This document shows, piece after piece, positions 27,501 through 37,740 of a stretch of 64,000 bases of DNA. This stretch comes from Hymenolepis diminuta (lineage: Eukaryota > Platyhelminthes > Cestoda > Cyclophyllidea > Hymenolepididae). The position numbers and the translations under genes are program-made. The notes below the pieces were generated by a model. It was given only the letters and a program-made list of their open reading frames with translations, had not been told where the DNA came from and did no database searches. Location: NCBI GenBank assembly GCA_900708905.1, contig CAADRB010000004.1, positions 2,049,685-2,113,684 on the forward strand. The letters run 5' to 3'. Each line of letters begins with the position of its first letter. Position 1 is the first letter of the stretch.

Positions 27501-30500
27501 ACCCCCCGCACACACGCAGAAAATTTCACACATTTGTAGCCAAATGTCGCTTTCAATGGAAAAAGTGGTGATACAAGATGCATACAGAAACACTTGCAGC
27601 ACTTGAAAGATACCTGGAGAATGGAGATTGATTTATCAATCCGTCTATGCATTGACCAAAAGGCAAGGCAACCCTTCAAGATTTCAAATTGTTTTAAAAC
27701 ATGATTTGTTGCAAGTGTAAATTATATGCAATCTTTTCTTCAAAATTTTTTCGTTGTTGGATGACAATTGGTGAAAGACTGAAGGCAGTTCTCTACGTGA
27801 CACTTTCCGTGTTTGATTAATTTCTTCAATGGAGAAGGGTCCTTTATTTCATTTTAAATTCAAATAATGTCCGTTTATTAAATACTCTTAAGCTATTAGC
27901 AAGACAGGTTTTGAGAACATATCTGGAGAGATCAGAACACAGAACTAGTTTAGGTCATTTTCCTTTTTAACAACTTATTTCATTTTATAGTGGTGAAAAT
28001 ATTCAAAGTTAATCATTTTTCATCATTATAATTTAAACTTATCATTTAATTTTTGTAATTAAAAGCAATATACAATTTTAATATCATTATAATTTAAAAT
28101 TTGATTATTTGTTGAACCCGCTAGTTCCTCTAGCCATATATGAGAAATAAAAAATCATAGAGCCACTTTATAGCATGTGGATTTGATTTGTATTAACTGT
28201 AAATCATAACCTGCATCGGCTATTTGTTTTGTAATTTTGAAAGTGGGAATGATACCACCGCCCAATCATGTAAAGTTAACGTGGCTTCTTCAACTAGTAC
28301 AAGAATTTGTACTGGTTTGTGAAATTCGTGATTAGGAAAAATTAATATGAAAGCGAATTTCCGTTTATTAAAGCCAATAATACTGCACGCGACGTACACC
28401 ACTACTTTAAATCAGGGTCGTGAGGATAAAGATGTATTGATCACTATTCCTATTAAACAGGAATCTTTGCTTTCTGGCCTGAACGGGATTTATAAAAATT
28501 TTGTGAGCTTAATTACTTTAGCAATAGATTTACTGGGAATGACATCTCTTTCCTGGTATATTACTGGCTAACAAGGTAGCTAAACCGAAAAAAATTTACT
28601 TCCTATCCCTAAATCGTCGACACGAGCTATGACTGATGACTTTTTGAAATGGCCTCAATAAATATAGCTCCCCCCCTTTGCCATTTAATAAGCCATCACT
28701 GCCCATTTCTATGATTTTATATCCGCAGATTTTCCTCTTACCAATAATTAATAAGGGGTCAATAATTAATTTGGCACTGAGGTCGAGATAAAAGTAAACT
28801 TCACCATTGACATATACACACCAGTTCGCACATCCACAGACGAAGTCATTAAGTCGCAGTAGAAAAATTCATGGTAACATACAAGCACCGTCACAGCAGT
28901 AGCCGTCTTAAGTAGGGCCTATGATAATCACTGGTGATTCATGTGCGACTTCTTTTACGCCATCAGGACACTAAATGCTGTGATGTGTAATGGCCCAGTT
29001 TAAACAAGTTGGAGTTGGGAGCACATGAATAACACCGTATAATGTCAGGGAATAGACGTGATTTTTAAAGGGGAGAATGGGGAGATAGAATTGAAGACAC
29101 GGCCAAACTTGCAAAAAACAAAAGCACACAGAGAGAGTAGGTGGATGTATGAGTCAAATGCGACCATTGGAGGCCAGCTGGGCTTTCAATTGACCCAAAA
29201 GTCATTCACAGGAAGAGATGGACGGGTTTCAAGGCTATACACCGGCTATGAATCATACAATTAATCTGACAGTGTTGGTGAAGTCTCTATTGTTTCAATT
29301 TGAAGTGAATTTAATTCTTAATGATGAAGATGAACTCGAATTGAAAAACATCCAAGGTTGGTTAATATTAAATAAGATTAAATGAAAATTCTTGGATTGA
29401 TAAAGTTTTTAAAACAAAGCATTGCGATTCCAATGAATAGAAAACTAATAATTTATCTCTCAGATATGCATGTGATTTAGGGACACGCAGAATATGAATC
29501 ATATTGGTTAGTTCTCTATTTTCTCATTTTGAGATGAGCTGAGTATTCGGAGACTAAAGTACCACATCATTACAAAACAACTTAAATCAAATATGAAATA
29601 GGAAACTATTAAGAGATAAATTGAATGCAAAGGACGAGGATAAAATTAATCTAGAAGAGATTCTATGACAACGATCTTCTATTTCAATCGAAGATTGATC
29701 GCTTCTAACTGTGAGTTTAGAATATGAATAGGATTAGTTGGATCTAATTCTAGAGCAAAATTACTGAATAAAAGTGAATGGAATTCAATGCCGAGAAGCT
29801 CTCAAGTGCCTTTCTGAGATGAATCCGATTTAATCTAACCCAGGACGATATTCACGATGACGAAATATCCAGGTTATGCATACAATTACTTTACCACAGT
29901 TGGTACAGTTGCAAATAATTAAGTGCTGAGATGGGTTGAATTGATGATGGACTTATTTAACTTTTTTCATTAAGAGAATTTCTAGAGGGGTTAAATGGAG
30001 ATTTCTTAATACGAGAAGCCTCGGATGGGGTAGAAAAGCAAACAATTACGGTCCCAAAAAAGCCTTTAATCAATGGAAGGATTAATAAGCCAGTTCACAG
30101 AGAAACCGTCAATTTAATGGACATTTTGCACTGACATAAAAGTCGGTTGGCACTTTTTCAATTGACTATTTATTTCATTCTTAGGTTTTTTATTTTTGTG
30201 CGCCGTTTGCCAATAAAAATAGTAAATTTACACATCTTAATGTTTTGCACACTTTTTCTTCGATATTGAAATTTTGATGAATTCATGAATACAGATGAAA
30301 TAGGAACACCCACGCATCTTCAGAGTATTCCTTAAAACTCAGTTCATTTAATATTTGGATCGTAATATAAAGGATGAACTACATTGTAATTGAAAAGTAA
30401 CTCTACATTTTTATATGCACCATGCCAAACTACCAGGAGCTTTCAGTGCAAAGATGGAGACGATTCATTACAGTACTACATGTTTTTTTCATGTACCACT

Positions 30501-33500
30501 TTAAATAAAAAACATCAATAATACAATTCTTTGAAATTTTTTCAATTACCCTGTTTATGAAATAGCACTTAGAGATTTTCTTTGCAGTTAATACAATGAA
30601 CTAAGGGAAAACACGGTCTGGGAAGAAATGACTCAACATGGGAGAAAAGTAAAAAAGACCTGCAGTCAGTGAATAAAGCTCCTACCGGAATCGCTATCAG
30701 AGATAAACACTGAGATAAGATTTACCCGCGGAAATACAGTACACGTTGAGAGCTTTCAAATCTAGCTTGATTTGTCAATTCCAAAAGGCCTATCATATTT
30801 GTACTCTACCTTGATTTACATAAAGGTTATAGTAAAAGGATATTTACCCAGGTAAATTAAAATTAGGAATAAGCTGAAGATATTTGATGGCACGTTTAAT
30901 TCCGATGGTTACGAAACAGAGAGTTCATCCATTATTTCAAACTTCAAATTATTTCCAGAGATACCTGAAAGATCGATTATCTAGCGAGTACGTTGATCAG
31001 ACAGGTCGGATGGCTAAAGATAAATACGATATACAACTGATAAATTTTTAAATTCGGGGAGTTAAGTGGTAGACGAAGTTAATATCGTTTTGCCAGATCG
31101 GGAAAATATGAATTAAGGAGACCAATCAGTAAGCTTCTAACTCAATAAGGTCAACAAATCTCGAAGAGTTGTTCTATCGTAAATCCAAATATATGAACAC
31201 CGTGAATGAAAAGCAAACGCGATCTGATAAGTATTAGAAGATTATGAGGGACGAAAGACCAGACTAACTATCGAATAAATCGATCAAATAATTAGGGACA
31301 AACACGTCGATAAACTGGGGAAAGTACAAGAAGCAAAGTTAACTAGTGAATCACCTGGTTGATAAAGTGATTAATGAATGTGACAACTGACGGGCAAATT
31401 TTGTATCAAGTCTAAATGAGTTCTAACGATTCCGACGTATCATGACATTCCAAATTCAATAGTCTTCGAATTTACTCTCAAGGCTTATTCCACTAATGAA
31501 TGAAAACCAAACGTCGTAGAGACTCAATAAAACATGGGAGAGAAAAAGAAGGGCTGATGAATGGGTTAGCCATTTTAGAAAGATGGATACTACAAATTAA
31601 TAAATGAACATGAACTTCACTATTAGATAATCTAATTAAATGCATTGATAAGTGAGACAAATGACAAGCAAAATTTGCGTTCCAAAGTCTATTTTAACGA
31701 GTTCAAACACAATTAAGTCATAAAATGAAACCTCAAAATATGTCCAAATGACGAATGAAAACCGAAACCGTTAGAGAGAACAAGGATATATGACTCAACA
31801 AAACATGGGAGAAAGAGAAAAAAGCGAAGGTAAAGGACTAAGAGACCTACTACAGCTGAATCGGTTAGCTGGTTAGTTGGGTAGTCACGATGATAAAACG
31901 GACAGGTGTATGTGCACGTGGTATGGCCCGCACGAATGTACATACAGGGCGGGGGAGGGCACAAGAGGACAGAGAGAGAAATGACCATGTCCTCCTAGCT
32001 TTACTATGACTCACGAGGACATGGTGATACCTCTATCTCTGTATTTTGAGGGCATGTTCGTGCATATAATGATTAACGTTTTCATAGAACAAGAGTACAG
32101 TCTTTGATTTATAATTATAAGGTTTTAGATAATAAGTAAGATATCAAAGAGGAAAAAGATGATATTGATGACTTCTTTTTATCATAGGCCCCCGTTCTAC
32201 GAGTTTCAAACACGCAAATAAGTATCCAAAATGGACGAAATATCAAAGTATATGCGATAGTAACAATAAACGATGTTGCAGAACACGAATTCGTAACATA
32301 TGGCCTCTAATTCGTAGTTCTATGATTTTAGATAGGAAATATTTCAAAATTGAGATATCGAAAACAGGTAACATCAATTCGTTTTTATTGTAATTCCACT
32401 TTTGATGAACTCCAGATATTCCAAAACTAACCTAAATAGAAGGAACATAATATCACGTACGCGCGTATAACGATTGAAATTTTCATAAACCGACCATTGA
32501 TACGAAAACAAAAACATATCTAGGGTCAGTAAATGTCCCTGACCTCTAAAATCGTACACTTATGTAGAAAGTCACAGGATGCTTAAGGGTACGAGGAGGT
32601 ACATAGCTCGCCCTTTTTCACTTTTATTGTGCATCTGCAGTGGGGAAAATTCCACATGTTTAATGAGCATACAAAATGTAATTAAGAAGTTTGTCATCAA
32701 CTGAGATTTTTTAAATATGTATTTACGATCCATACGGGAACTTTTATCACTCTAAAATTAATTTTATGCATCTTAATCATAATTTTCCATTATTCTAATA
32801 TTTTAAAACTGTTCAGAATATAGCGGAATTACGATACTAAATCTACGACTCATAAACTCTGACAATCGTCTTAAAGAAAAAAGAGGATTTGGATTATTCT
32901 TTTTGAAATTTTATTTTTCTCTCAGTTGCATTATAATTTAAAATTATTGCATAAATTCTTTATAAAAAGTGCAAGAATTTCCTATCTAAAATTTCCAAAA
33001 AAGGTAAAAAATGGATATTTAAAGTGGTCAGCGAGAAAACAATACAAACAATTAAGGAAAATTAGATATCAAATATTAAACCACTGTATATAATGCTGAG
33101 GTTAGTCATATTCCCTCTAAATATTTTATCGATTTTTTACCCAACAATTAACTTTTCCTCCTACCTACAATAAATTAACTACAAGTACAATTGCAAGATA
33201 AAAAATATCAATTTAGAGAGCTCTATCCACGCGCAAATTATTTGAATAAAACAGCAATCATATATTGTTTCGGTAGGTTCACATCAACAGAAGAAATATG
33301 ACTACAATATTGCAATATGTAGGAACACAAAACCATGGCGAGCAAATTCCAAATCAAGACAGCCGAACCAAAAAAGTTGACTTAACCACCCAAGACAAAT
33401 AAAACAAATTTAAATAGCCAAAAATTATAAATTACGTTGAGGTAGCTATTTCTAGACATCCGAGCTAGTATCCACCATCCATCTTATGAGATCCAATCAA

Positions 33501-36500
33501 AAATCAATCAAATCTGAGCACTACGGTTACCGATTATTAAGAAAGTAGCAATCTATTGATTTTTTAGTGTAAATCTAGAGATGAGATTTGTTGAAGATTT
33601 TCTTGCATCAAATTCGGCATCTTACAGAGAAAGAGGCAACGATTCCGGAGATCAGGTGAAATAAGGTTACCTCATTGACTCCCTCATTGTTTGTAAATGC
33701 TTCCGCATATTTATTTGTATTTTTTTGCTTCGCTATGGATAATGAGAAGAAATGCACTATTTCACCAACCGGAGTCACAAGATATTTAGTAGATAATAAT
33801 TGAAACAATTAAACACTGTGCTGTAATGAAGACGAGATAGGCTTTAATGGCCCAATCTTTTAATACCTATGCAATTTCAGGTATAATTTCCTTCTGTCAT
33901 GAAGTGTACTATAACTAATTGTGAAATACCTGATTGCGACAATGCATTCATCGTTGAAAAAAGACCTGATCAAATAGTTTATCAATATAATTAACAAAGT
34001 CGTCAGTTAATGTTCATAGTGCAATACGATTTGAACACAAAGATGTAAAACTTTCAATATAACACTTGCTGAAGGGATAAATAAGAAATATGAAGAGTTA
34101 ATTCTAATACAACTCTTTCGATTTTTAGGATATTTGAGAAGTTTTCATCTCGTTTGAGTAATTTTGCGATAATTGGGGGAAAAATCGAACTGATCTTCAT
34201 GAACGAAGGTTTAGAATAACTTGCAGTTTCACAAAGCAGATCTATTTGTTACGATGCCAGAAGAAAGCTTATATCACTCCTATTTTCATTACTCAAAAAA
34301 ACTTTTATCCGAACCAAAACCTTTGAAGTAAAAGTTCTAATGTAAGAGCCTCAAACACATTAGGGCAAGAATAGACGTCGATTGTTATCTAGGCTCAAGA
34401 AAAATCATTCCTTTTCAGAATCAAATCTTCAAATTCCCCCCACCCCCCACCCCTCATCCGCCTCTACACTAGCAAGAGGATAAGCAACTTTTTACCAAAT
34501 GTACCATAACCTACGGTTTTGATCAATTGGAATGAATTATATTCGTACACGACCCTCTATTTGTATAGAAATAAGTATCTTCAGCTCTGCTAAATTAGAT
34601 TCATATAAAACAATTCTAATTTCCCAACATTTGAAAAAAAAAGAATTTAAGTGACAAGACCGACCATAATAACTAAACAACTGATCAATAAACGCTGCTC
34701 AGTAACCCAGGTGACGAATCATAAGATTTGAATTTTGAACATGAAATACCACTAAGTATTATACAACTCGAGTTAAAAAATCAGACTTCTTGACTTTACT
34801 CTTAACATCTTTCGATTTCCCATATTCTTATCATTCAGTGAACTTATTTTACAATGAGAAATCGTAAAACGTGTTTGTCTTTCTGGGGGTTAAAACACAA
34901 ATTTAAAGTAATGGAAGAGGAAGAATTTTCAACTTCTGCTACTTTCGCTTTGCAAAAATGGGACGAACTTGAAACGACCAATTAAATTAAATAAACGAGC
35001 AACTTGATTGACGATCAGACTACCTACAGTAGAGTAGAGCAGAAATATCTTAATGAGATTTAAGAATGGGTGGGAGAAAACGCTCAGTGTATTACACTGA
35101 TGATGAAGCATCTGCTCTCTCTTGATCTGCAAGCCTTGCCACCGAAACTGATTGGCTGGCGCTGGCCAATCAGATAAACCCCTAAGCCAAGTCTTGCCTA
35201 TCCTTTCGAAAGGTTGACAAACATGGCTCGCTCTGCTCTATCTCCAACTCGGCATGAATTAATGCAAATCGACTTCCCTGAGCCAAGAGAAACAGAAAAC
35301 GCCGCACACGCGGGTGGCCAATCAAGATAAGCCACCGAAATTAAAGAAACAGGAAGAGAAGTGAGATAAGAGATCTAATTGGGAGCATGATGTACTAGCC
35401 CAGTAGACATAGAGCAAGCACATATAAATTGGAAAATTTAAAAACACACGCGCAGCCGTTAAAAACTTTGTGAATTTACTAGTCACTCACTCAAGCATAG
35501 GCTCACACAATTCACTGCACGCACAAATGTGCACGTATTCATAAGGCATGGCTAACAAAATCAATACTCTCTATCTCTACCTCTCCTTCTCCGGTCTCTA
35601 AATAATTCTCACTGGCAATTTTTGCGTGAGAGATTATTATTCCCCAAAAACTCAGTTAATCCGGTAATCTGAAACTAACTTGAGTTGGAAGAGAGGAATG
35701 AACCTGTGCGTTTGTATTTGAAGAATTTGTTAAAGTACGGTTAACCACCATATTTACCCTGAACTTTTCCATATAGGGAATACAAATTACAGTATGGCTG
35801 ACAAATGACCCTAAATCAAAGGAGAACGAAAAGGCAGTTATAAACAAACAAGAGTATTTGACGAATTGAGTATAGTTACCTTTATTTATAACAGCAAAGC
35901 ATGGATAAATAGGGACCTATGAGATTTTGCTGAATGAACTAGACAAAATGCACAGATAATGATGTAGGAAAGAGAGAATTTAGACTTGAAAAGGATTAAG
36001 TACAGCGAGTTATTTATATTCTCTGGTCTCCAAATAATTCTATTACTACGATGATTTTCTCGGTCTTATTTGTGTACCAGATTAGCAACCTAATTAATTA
36101 ATTAATTAATTAACGTGAAAAGAGGAGGTTTAAACCACTGTATTAAGATTTGTAAAAGTATACTTACCTTGATATGCCTTAAGGAAAAATAACTTGCGGA
36201 ATGAATAACAAAACCAACAAGACAAGGAAGTCAACTAAGAAGTGAAATGTTATTACACGGAAAAAAGTTAAACGAGAGAACAAATTACAGCCAAGGTGGT
36301 TATTTGACAGACTAAGAATAGTACAGTTTTTCCAGTATATGTAAACAAAGCATATGTGAATTGGGATCTAGGAGACCCTGTGGCATTGATAAAGTCAAAG
36401 GTACAAAACAAACAAAAAATGAAATTGAAACGGGAAAAGAAGTCAACCTTGAAAAAATTAATTAAGTGCTCAATTTTTATTAATTCTTCCACAAATGAAA

Positions 36501-37503
36501 GACCCGGAATTTGTGAATATCGATCAAGGTGAAAATATATACCAAAGGGAACAATTTGAAATGAAATAACCGAACAAATAGAAATAAAAAATCTGTTGAG
36601 TGTAGAGTACCTACCATTACTGATTTCAATATTTTTAGAGGAATTAGTCTCAGTACAATAAAGATGAAGCAAAAATGACTAAAACAAACCACGCAAACGG
36701 TAAAGCTTTAGAAAGGCTTACCAACAACAGAATAAAAGCTATAATGCAAAAAGTACAACAAACTCGATAAACTTGGGATTTCGCTATATGTGAATTTAAG
36801 CTAAAGGTACAAACAAGCAGACGAATTGAAGCACAAAGTACCTATTTATAATCATGTGGAGGGAATGAGAATATTTTGGAGAGAAATCGAGAATTAATAG
36901 CGGCTTCCAGTGTATAAGCTAAGTTCACAATGTCTGCCATAGTAGACAATTCGATTAAATGGGGTTAAAAAATTGAGAATTAAGTAATATTTGTGACCTC
37001 GGATCATATATCAACAAAATTAACTATAAGTTGGTATCCAGTATTAGAGAGACATAAAACTGGAAAAAAAACTTTTAAAAGTTAACCTGAGAATTTCGCT
37101 AGGTATAAAATAATTAAAATCATTATAATTAGGTTAATCCGCATTCGTTTGACTAATTCAAGTGGATGGAATGACAGATTGAAGTTAGGGACCGCGGAAT
37201 AATTGCTTACATTCGATCGGAAATCATTAACAATCAGGGGAACCGGAAACAACCAAGAATAGGTCTCACCAGACTGAGATGAAAACTAAAGAACAAGTTA
37301 ACAGTGATTATAGACCCCCATTCACCTAAACAAAATACAGACAATTTTGGATTGTAACTGATTAAATAGAATAATGCGTACACGACATATATAGACCAAA
37401 GATTGAGTAGTGAGCTTACCCGCCGTTTCATTGGGCGGTATCCGTCGCAGTCAAGATTGGAAATACGGCGACGTCCAAATTTCACAGCCTCCATAGGCGC
37501 CAA
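9572..37503 (-). CDS. Five-exon gene for a Q/H/G-rich protein with basic C-terminal domain (unnamed)
   Basis: Model on the minus strand: exons 37503-37420, 21648-21265, 15355-15175, 10754-10396 and 9739-9572, giving 1,176 bp and 391 residues. Every junction has AG before and GTAAGC, GTGAGT, GTATGT or GTAAAC after, with consistent phases (0, 0, 1, 0). Residues 1-28 are basic. Residues 29-156 are low complexity, with Gly runs, HQPPPPK, an Ala tract at 115-125 and six Gln at 133-138. Residues 157-216 (start ERMQSVERWI) look folded. Residues 217-336 are Gly/His/Gln-rich, with a His run at 254-260. Residues 337-391 form a compact basic unit (FRDFFVNG, NEVRRR, GRRNANSVRAKVKRL, GRWKD) that could be a small helical nucleic-acid-binding domain. 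I do not recognise the family. A nuclear regulator is a guess from composition only. Introns are 15.8, 5.9, 4.4 and 0.66 kb. Extra exons in the long introns cannot be excluded. Confidence 0.62.
9740..10395 (-). other. Intron 4 of the 391-residue gene
   Basis: The intron is bounded by GTAAAC after Lys336 and TTACAG before the last exon. It is AT-rich, and I see no coding or structured element in it. Confidence 0.6.
11081..11238 (-). repeat. tRNA-derived SINE, best-preserved head
   Basis: On the minus strand this reads GTTGGTGCGGCAGGTAAC, a good match to a tRNA A-box region, then GGGTTTGATTCCCATCGGTG, a strong B box with a T-arm-like palindrome. After the tRNA-like part comes a tail shared with the copy at 20,001-20,178 (GAGGAACTCG, CATTACC and TTTTTAACTAG when read on the plus strand). 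It lies in intron 3 in the same orientation as the gene. The family is a tRNA-related SINE; the source tRNA is not clear. Confidence 0.7.
13791..13808. repeat. (TTA)6 microsatellite
   Basis: Six TTA units lie about 30 bases before a family B copy. The family B copy at 43.9 kb is likewise preceded by a simple repeat, there (AT)n. Confidence 0.85.
13838..14035 (+). repeat. Interspersed repeat family B, copy
   Basis: It starts AGGGGAAGGGGACCAAAAG and continues ATACTGAGAGCAACTTC, AAAGTATCAGAGTTATAC, then CCAAAATTCAAGTTTCACG. These words recur in order at 18.34 kb and 43.93 kb. The right part decays after the TTTTTTTCCTCCA word. Confidence 0.6.
18340..18650 (+). repeat. Interspersed repeat family B, copy
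   Basis: This is among the longest copies. The order is GAGGGGATCAAGACACAGAG, AAGGTATCAAAGTTCAACTT, GGCAGTTCACGTTC, AAATTTCACGACTCATCCCC, TTGCAGCAAATGC, TGGTGCTTATTGATCG, TTAAGTTAGAAGAGCTCCGT. The same landmarks occur at 43.93 kb (GGCAGTTCACGTTCCAAAAT, TTGCAGCAAATGC, CAGTGCTCATTAACCGGC) and at 3.5-3.8 kb (AGAGCTCCGTAAGCT). Confidence 0.65.
20001..20178 (-). repeat. tRNA-derived SINE copy
   Basis: The plus strand shows the reversed element: tail GGTATTCTGGAG, CTTATGAGGAACTCGCATTC, TTTTTAACTAGAACTACC and ATGATTGGCCATC, then CCCCGATGAGCATCGACCTC, CGTAACCTCTGACTTG, and CAGATATGCACGTTGACTAG. It shares its tail with 11,081-11,238 and its head with the three copies at 24.25-24.81 kb. The B box has decayed. 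Confidence 0.65.
22762..22778. repeat. (CT)n microsatellite
   Basis: A pure CT dinucleotide run of about seventeen bases in intron 1. Nothing else notable. Confidence 0.85.
24248..24356 (-). repeat. tRNA-derived SINE copy, first of a cluster
   Basis: The reversed element shows AATTAACTAATGCGATTGGC, CATCTACCATGCTAGATATG, CGCCGATGAGCATCAATCTT and ATGGCCTCTGCC. These words are shared with the copies at 20.0 and 24.4 kb. The tRNA-like head is partly lost. Confidence 0.6.
24400..24585 (-). repeat. tRNA-derived SINE copy, second of the cluster
   Basis: The tail GGAGCAGCTCCTGCGAGAAA, TTCACATTCTGATAC and ACTAGAATTAACCAAGGCG is shared with 61,841-61,965. The head GCACTGATGATCATTGATCT, CGTGACCTCTGGCTTTGCAG and ACGTCGACCACTGCGTCAAC is, on the minus strand, a tRNA-like A/B box arrangement. 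This copy is nearly full length. Confidence 0.68.
24706..24808 (-). repeat. tRNA-derived SINE copy, third of the cluster
   Basis: Reversed words are CTTAACTGGCCATTTG, CAGATGAGTATCAAACCC, ATTACCTCTGACTTGGCAG and CAAGCCACTATGATCAACGG. The AAACCC word is the reverse complement of a GGGTTT B-box start. This copy is head-rich and lacks the long tail. Confidence 0.62.
27165..27300 (+). repeat. Probable family B fragment
   Basis: The word AAAGTTCCACTTCCATGATT followed by GATCCCTGGGTTTCTAGG matches the middle of family B copies (CAAATTTCATGATTTG, CCCCTGGGTTGCAGC at 44.03 kb). The flanks do not align well. Confidence 0.4.
31375..31840. repeat. Degenerate local duplication (unit about 270 bp)
   Basis: Two neighbouring stretches share ordered words. 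First unit: GACAACTGACGGGCAAATTT, GAATGAAAACCAAACGTCG, ACTCAATAAAACATGGGAGA. Second unit: GACAAATGACAAGCAAAATT, CGAATGAAAACCGAAACCG, ACTCAACAAAACATGGGAGA. A third, weaker ACTCAACATGGGAGAAAAG word lies at 30,629. The units are diverged and non-coding. This is an old tandem duplication or the remains of a satellite. Confidence 0.6.
34436..34454. repeat. C-rich homopurine/homopyrimidine tract
   Basis: An interrupted C run (CCCCCCACCCCCCACCCC) stands out in AT-rich intron sequence. It could form a G-rich structure on the minus strand, which is the transcribed sense strand of the surrounding gene. No function is shown. Confidence 0.7.
35130..35350. promoter_or_regulatory. GC-richer intronic island with CCAAT palindrome and octamer
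   Basis: At 35,148-35,173 lies a palindrome: CTGATTGGC, an 8-bp spacer, then GCCAATCAG. This is two facing CCAAT boxes. About 90 bp right is ATGCAAAT (35,262-35,269), the POU octamer, and near 35,310 another GGCCAATCAAG followed by GATAAG. The island is clearly richer in G and C than its surroundings. It sits 2.1 kb into intron 1 of the minus-strand gene. It could be an enhancer or an alternative promoter. This is inference from motifs only. Confidence 0.4.
36091..36113. repeat. (TAAT)n microsatellite
   Basis: Nearly six TAAT units in a row, in intron 1. Confidence 0.85.
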
Positions 37504-37740
37504 TCAGTGATTCGGAAGCGCACGGGGCCTAACAAAGGAAATTGATAATTTTGTATTAGAAGGGAAGTCATAGTGTGTCAAAATTAACACAAAATATTCT
37601 GCCACCACCACAACAGCAGTAGCGGTAGTTGCAAGCCAAATCAGCTGATTATCTTGGAAAGTTGGGGATTGGTGGTCGAGCTGACAAAGCCAACCAATCG
37701 GTGACGCCTCGTATTCCTTTCTGCCTGCAGGCACGAAGAT
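37504..37740 (-). promoter_or_regulatory. Putative 5' untranslated/promoter region of the 391-residue gene
   Basis: Upstream of the inferred start codon on the minus strand lies a GC-richer stretch. It has a facing pair GATTGGT (37,667-37,673) and ACCAATC (37,693-37,699), followed by GGTGACGCC, a CRE-like word. A run of CCACCACCACAACAGCAG lies between these and the ATG. The transcription start is not visible from sequence. Placement as a promoter is inferred from position and the CCAAT pair. Confidence 0.42.

Larger units (their letters stand above)
21649..37419 (-). other. Intron 1 of the 391-residue gene (15.8 kb)
   Basis: The donor is GTAAGC after Arg28; the acceptor is TTGCATTGTAG. The intron is AT-rich throughout. 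It holds a (CT)n run, a cluster of three SINE copies at 24.25-24.81 kb, a family B fragment near 27.2 kb, a degenerate local duplication at 31.38-31.84 kb and a GC-richer island at 35.13-35.35 kb. I saw no further exon with convincing splice sites, though a short one could be missed. Confidence 0.55.

Noticed and set aside
33608..33808. Extra exon of the 391-residue gene (frame with a GTAACC donor-like site)
   Set aside because: The acceptor position does not give the required phase with adjoining exons, and exons 1 and 2 already join in phase without it.
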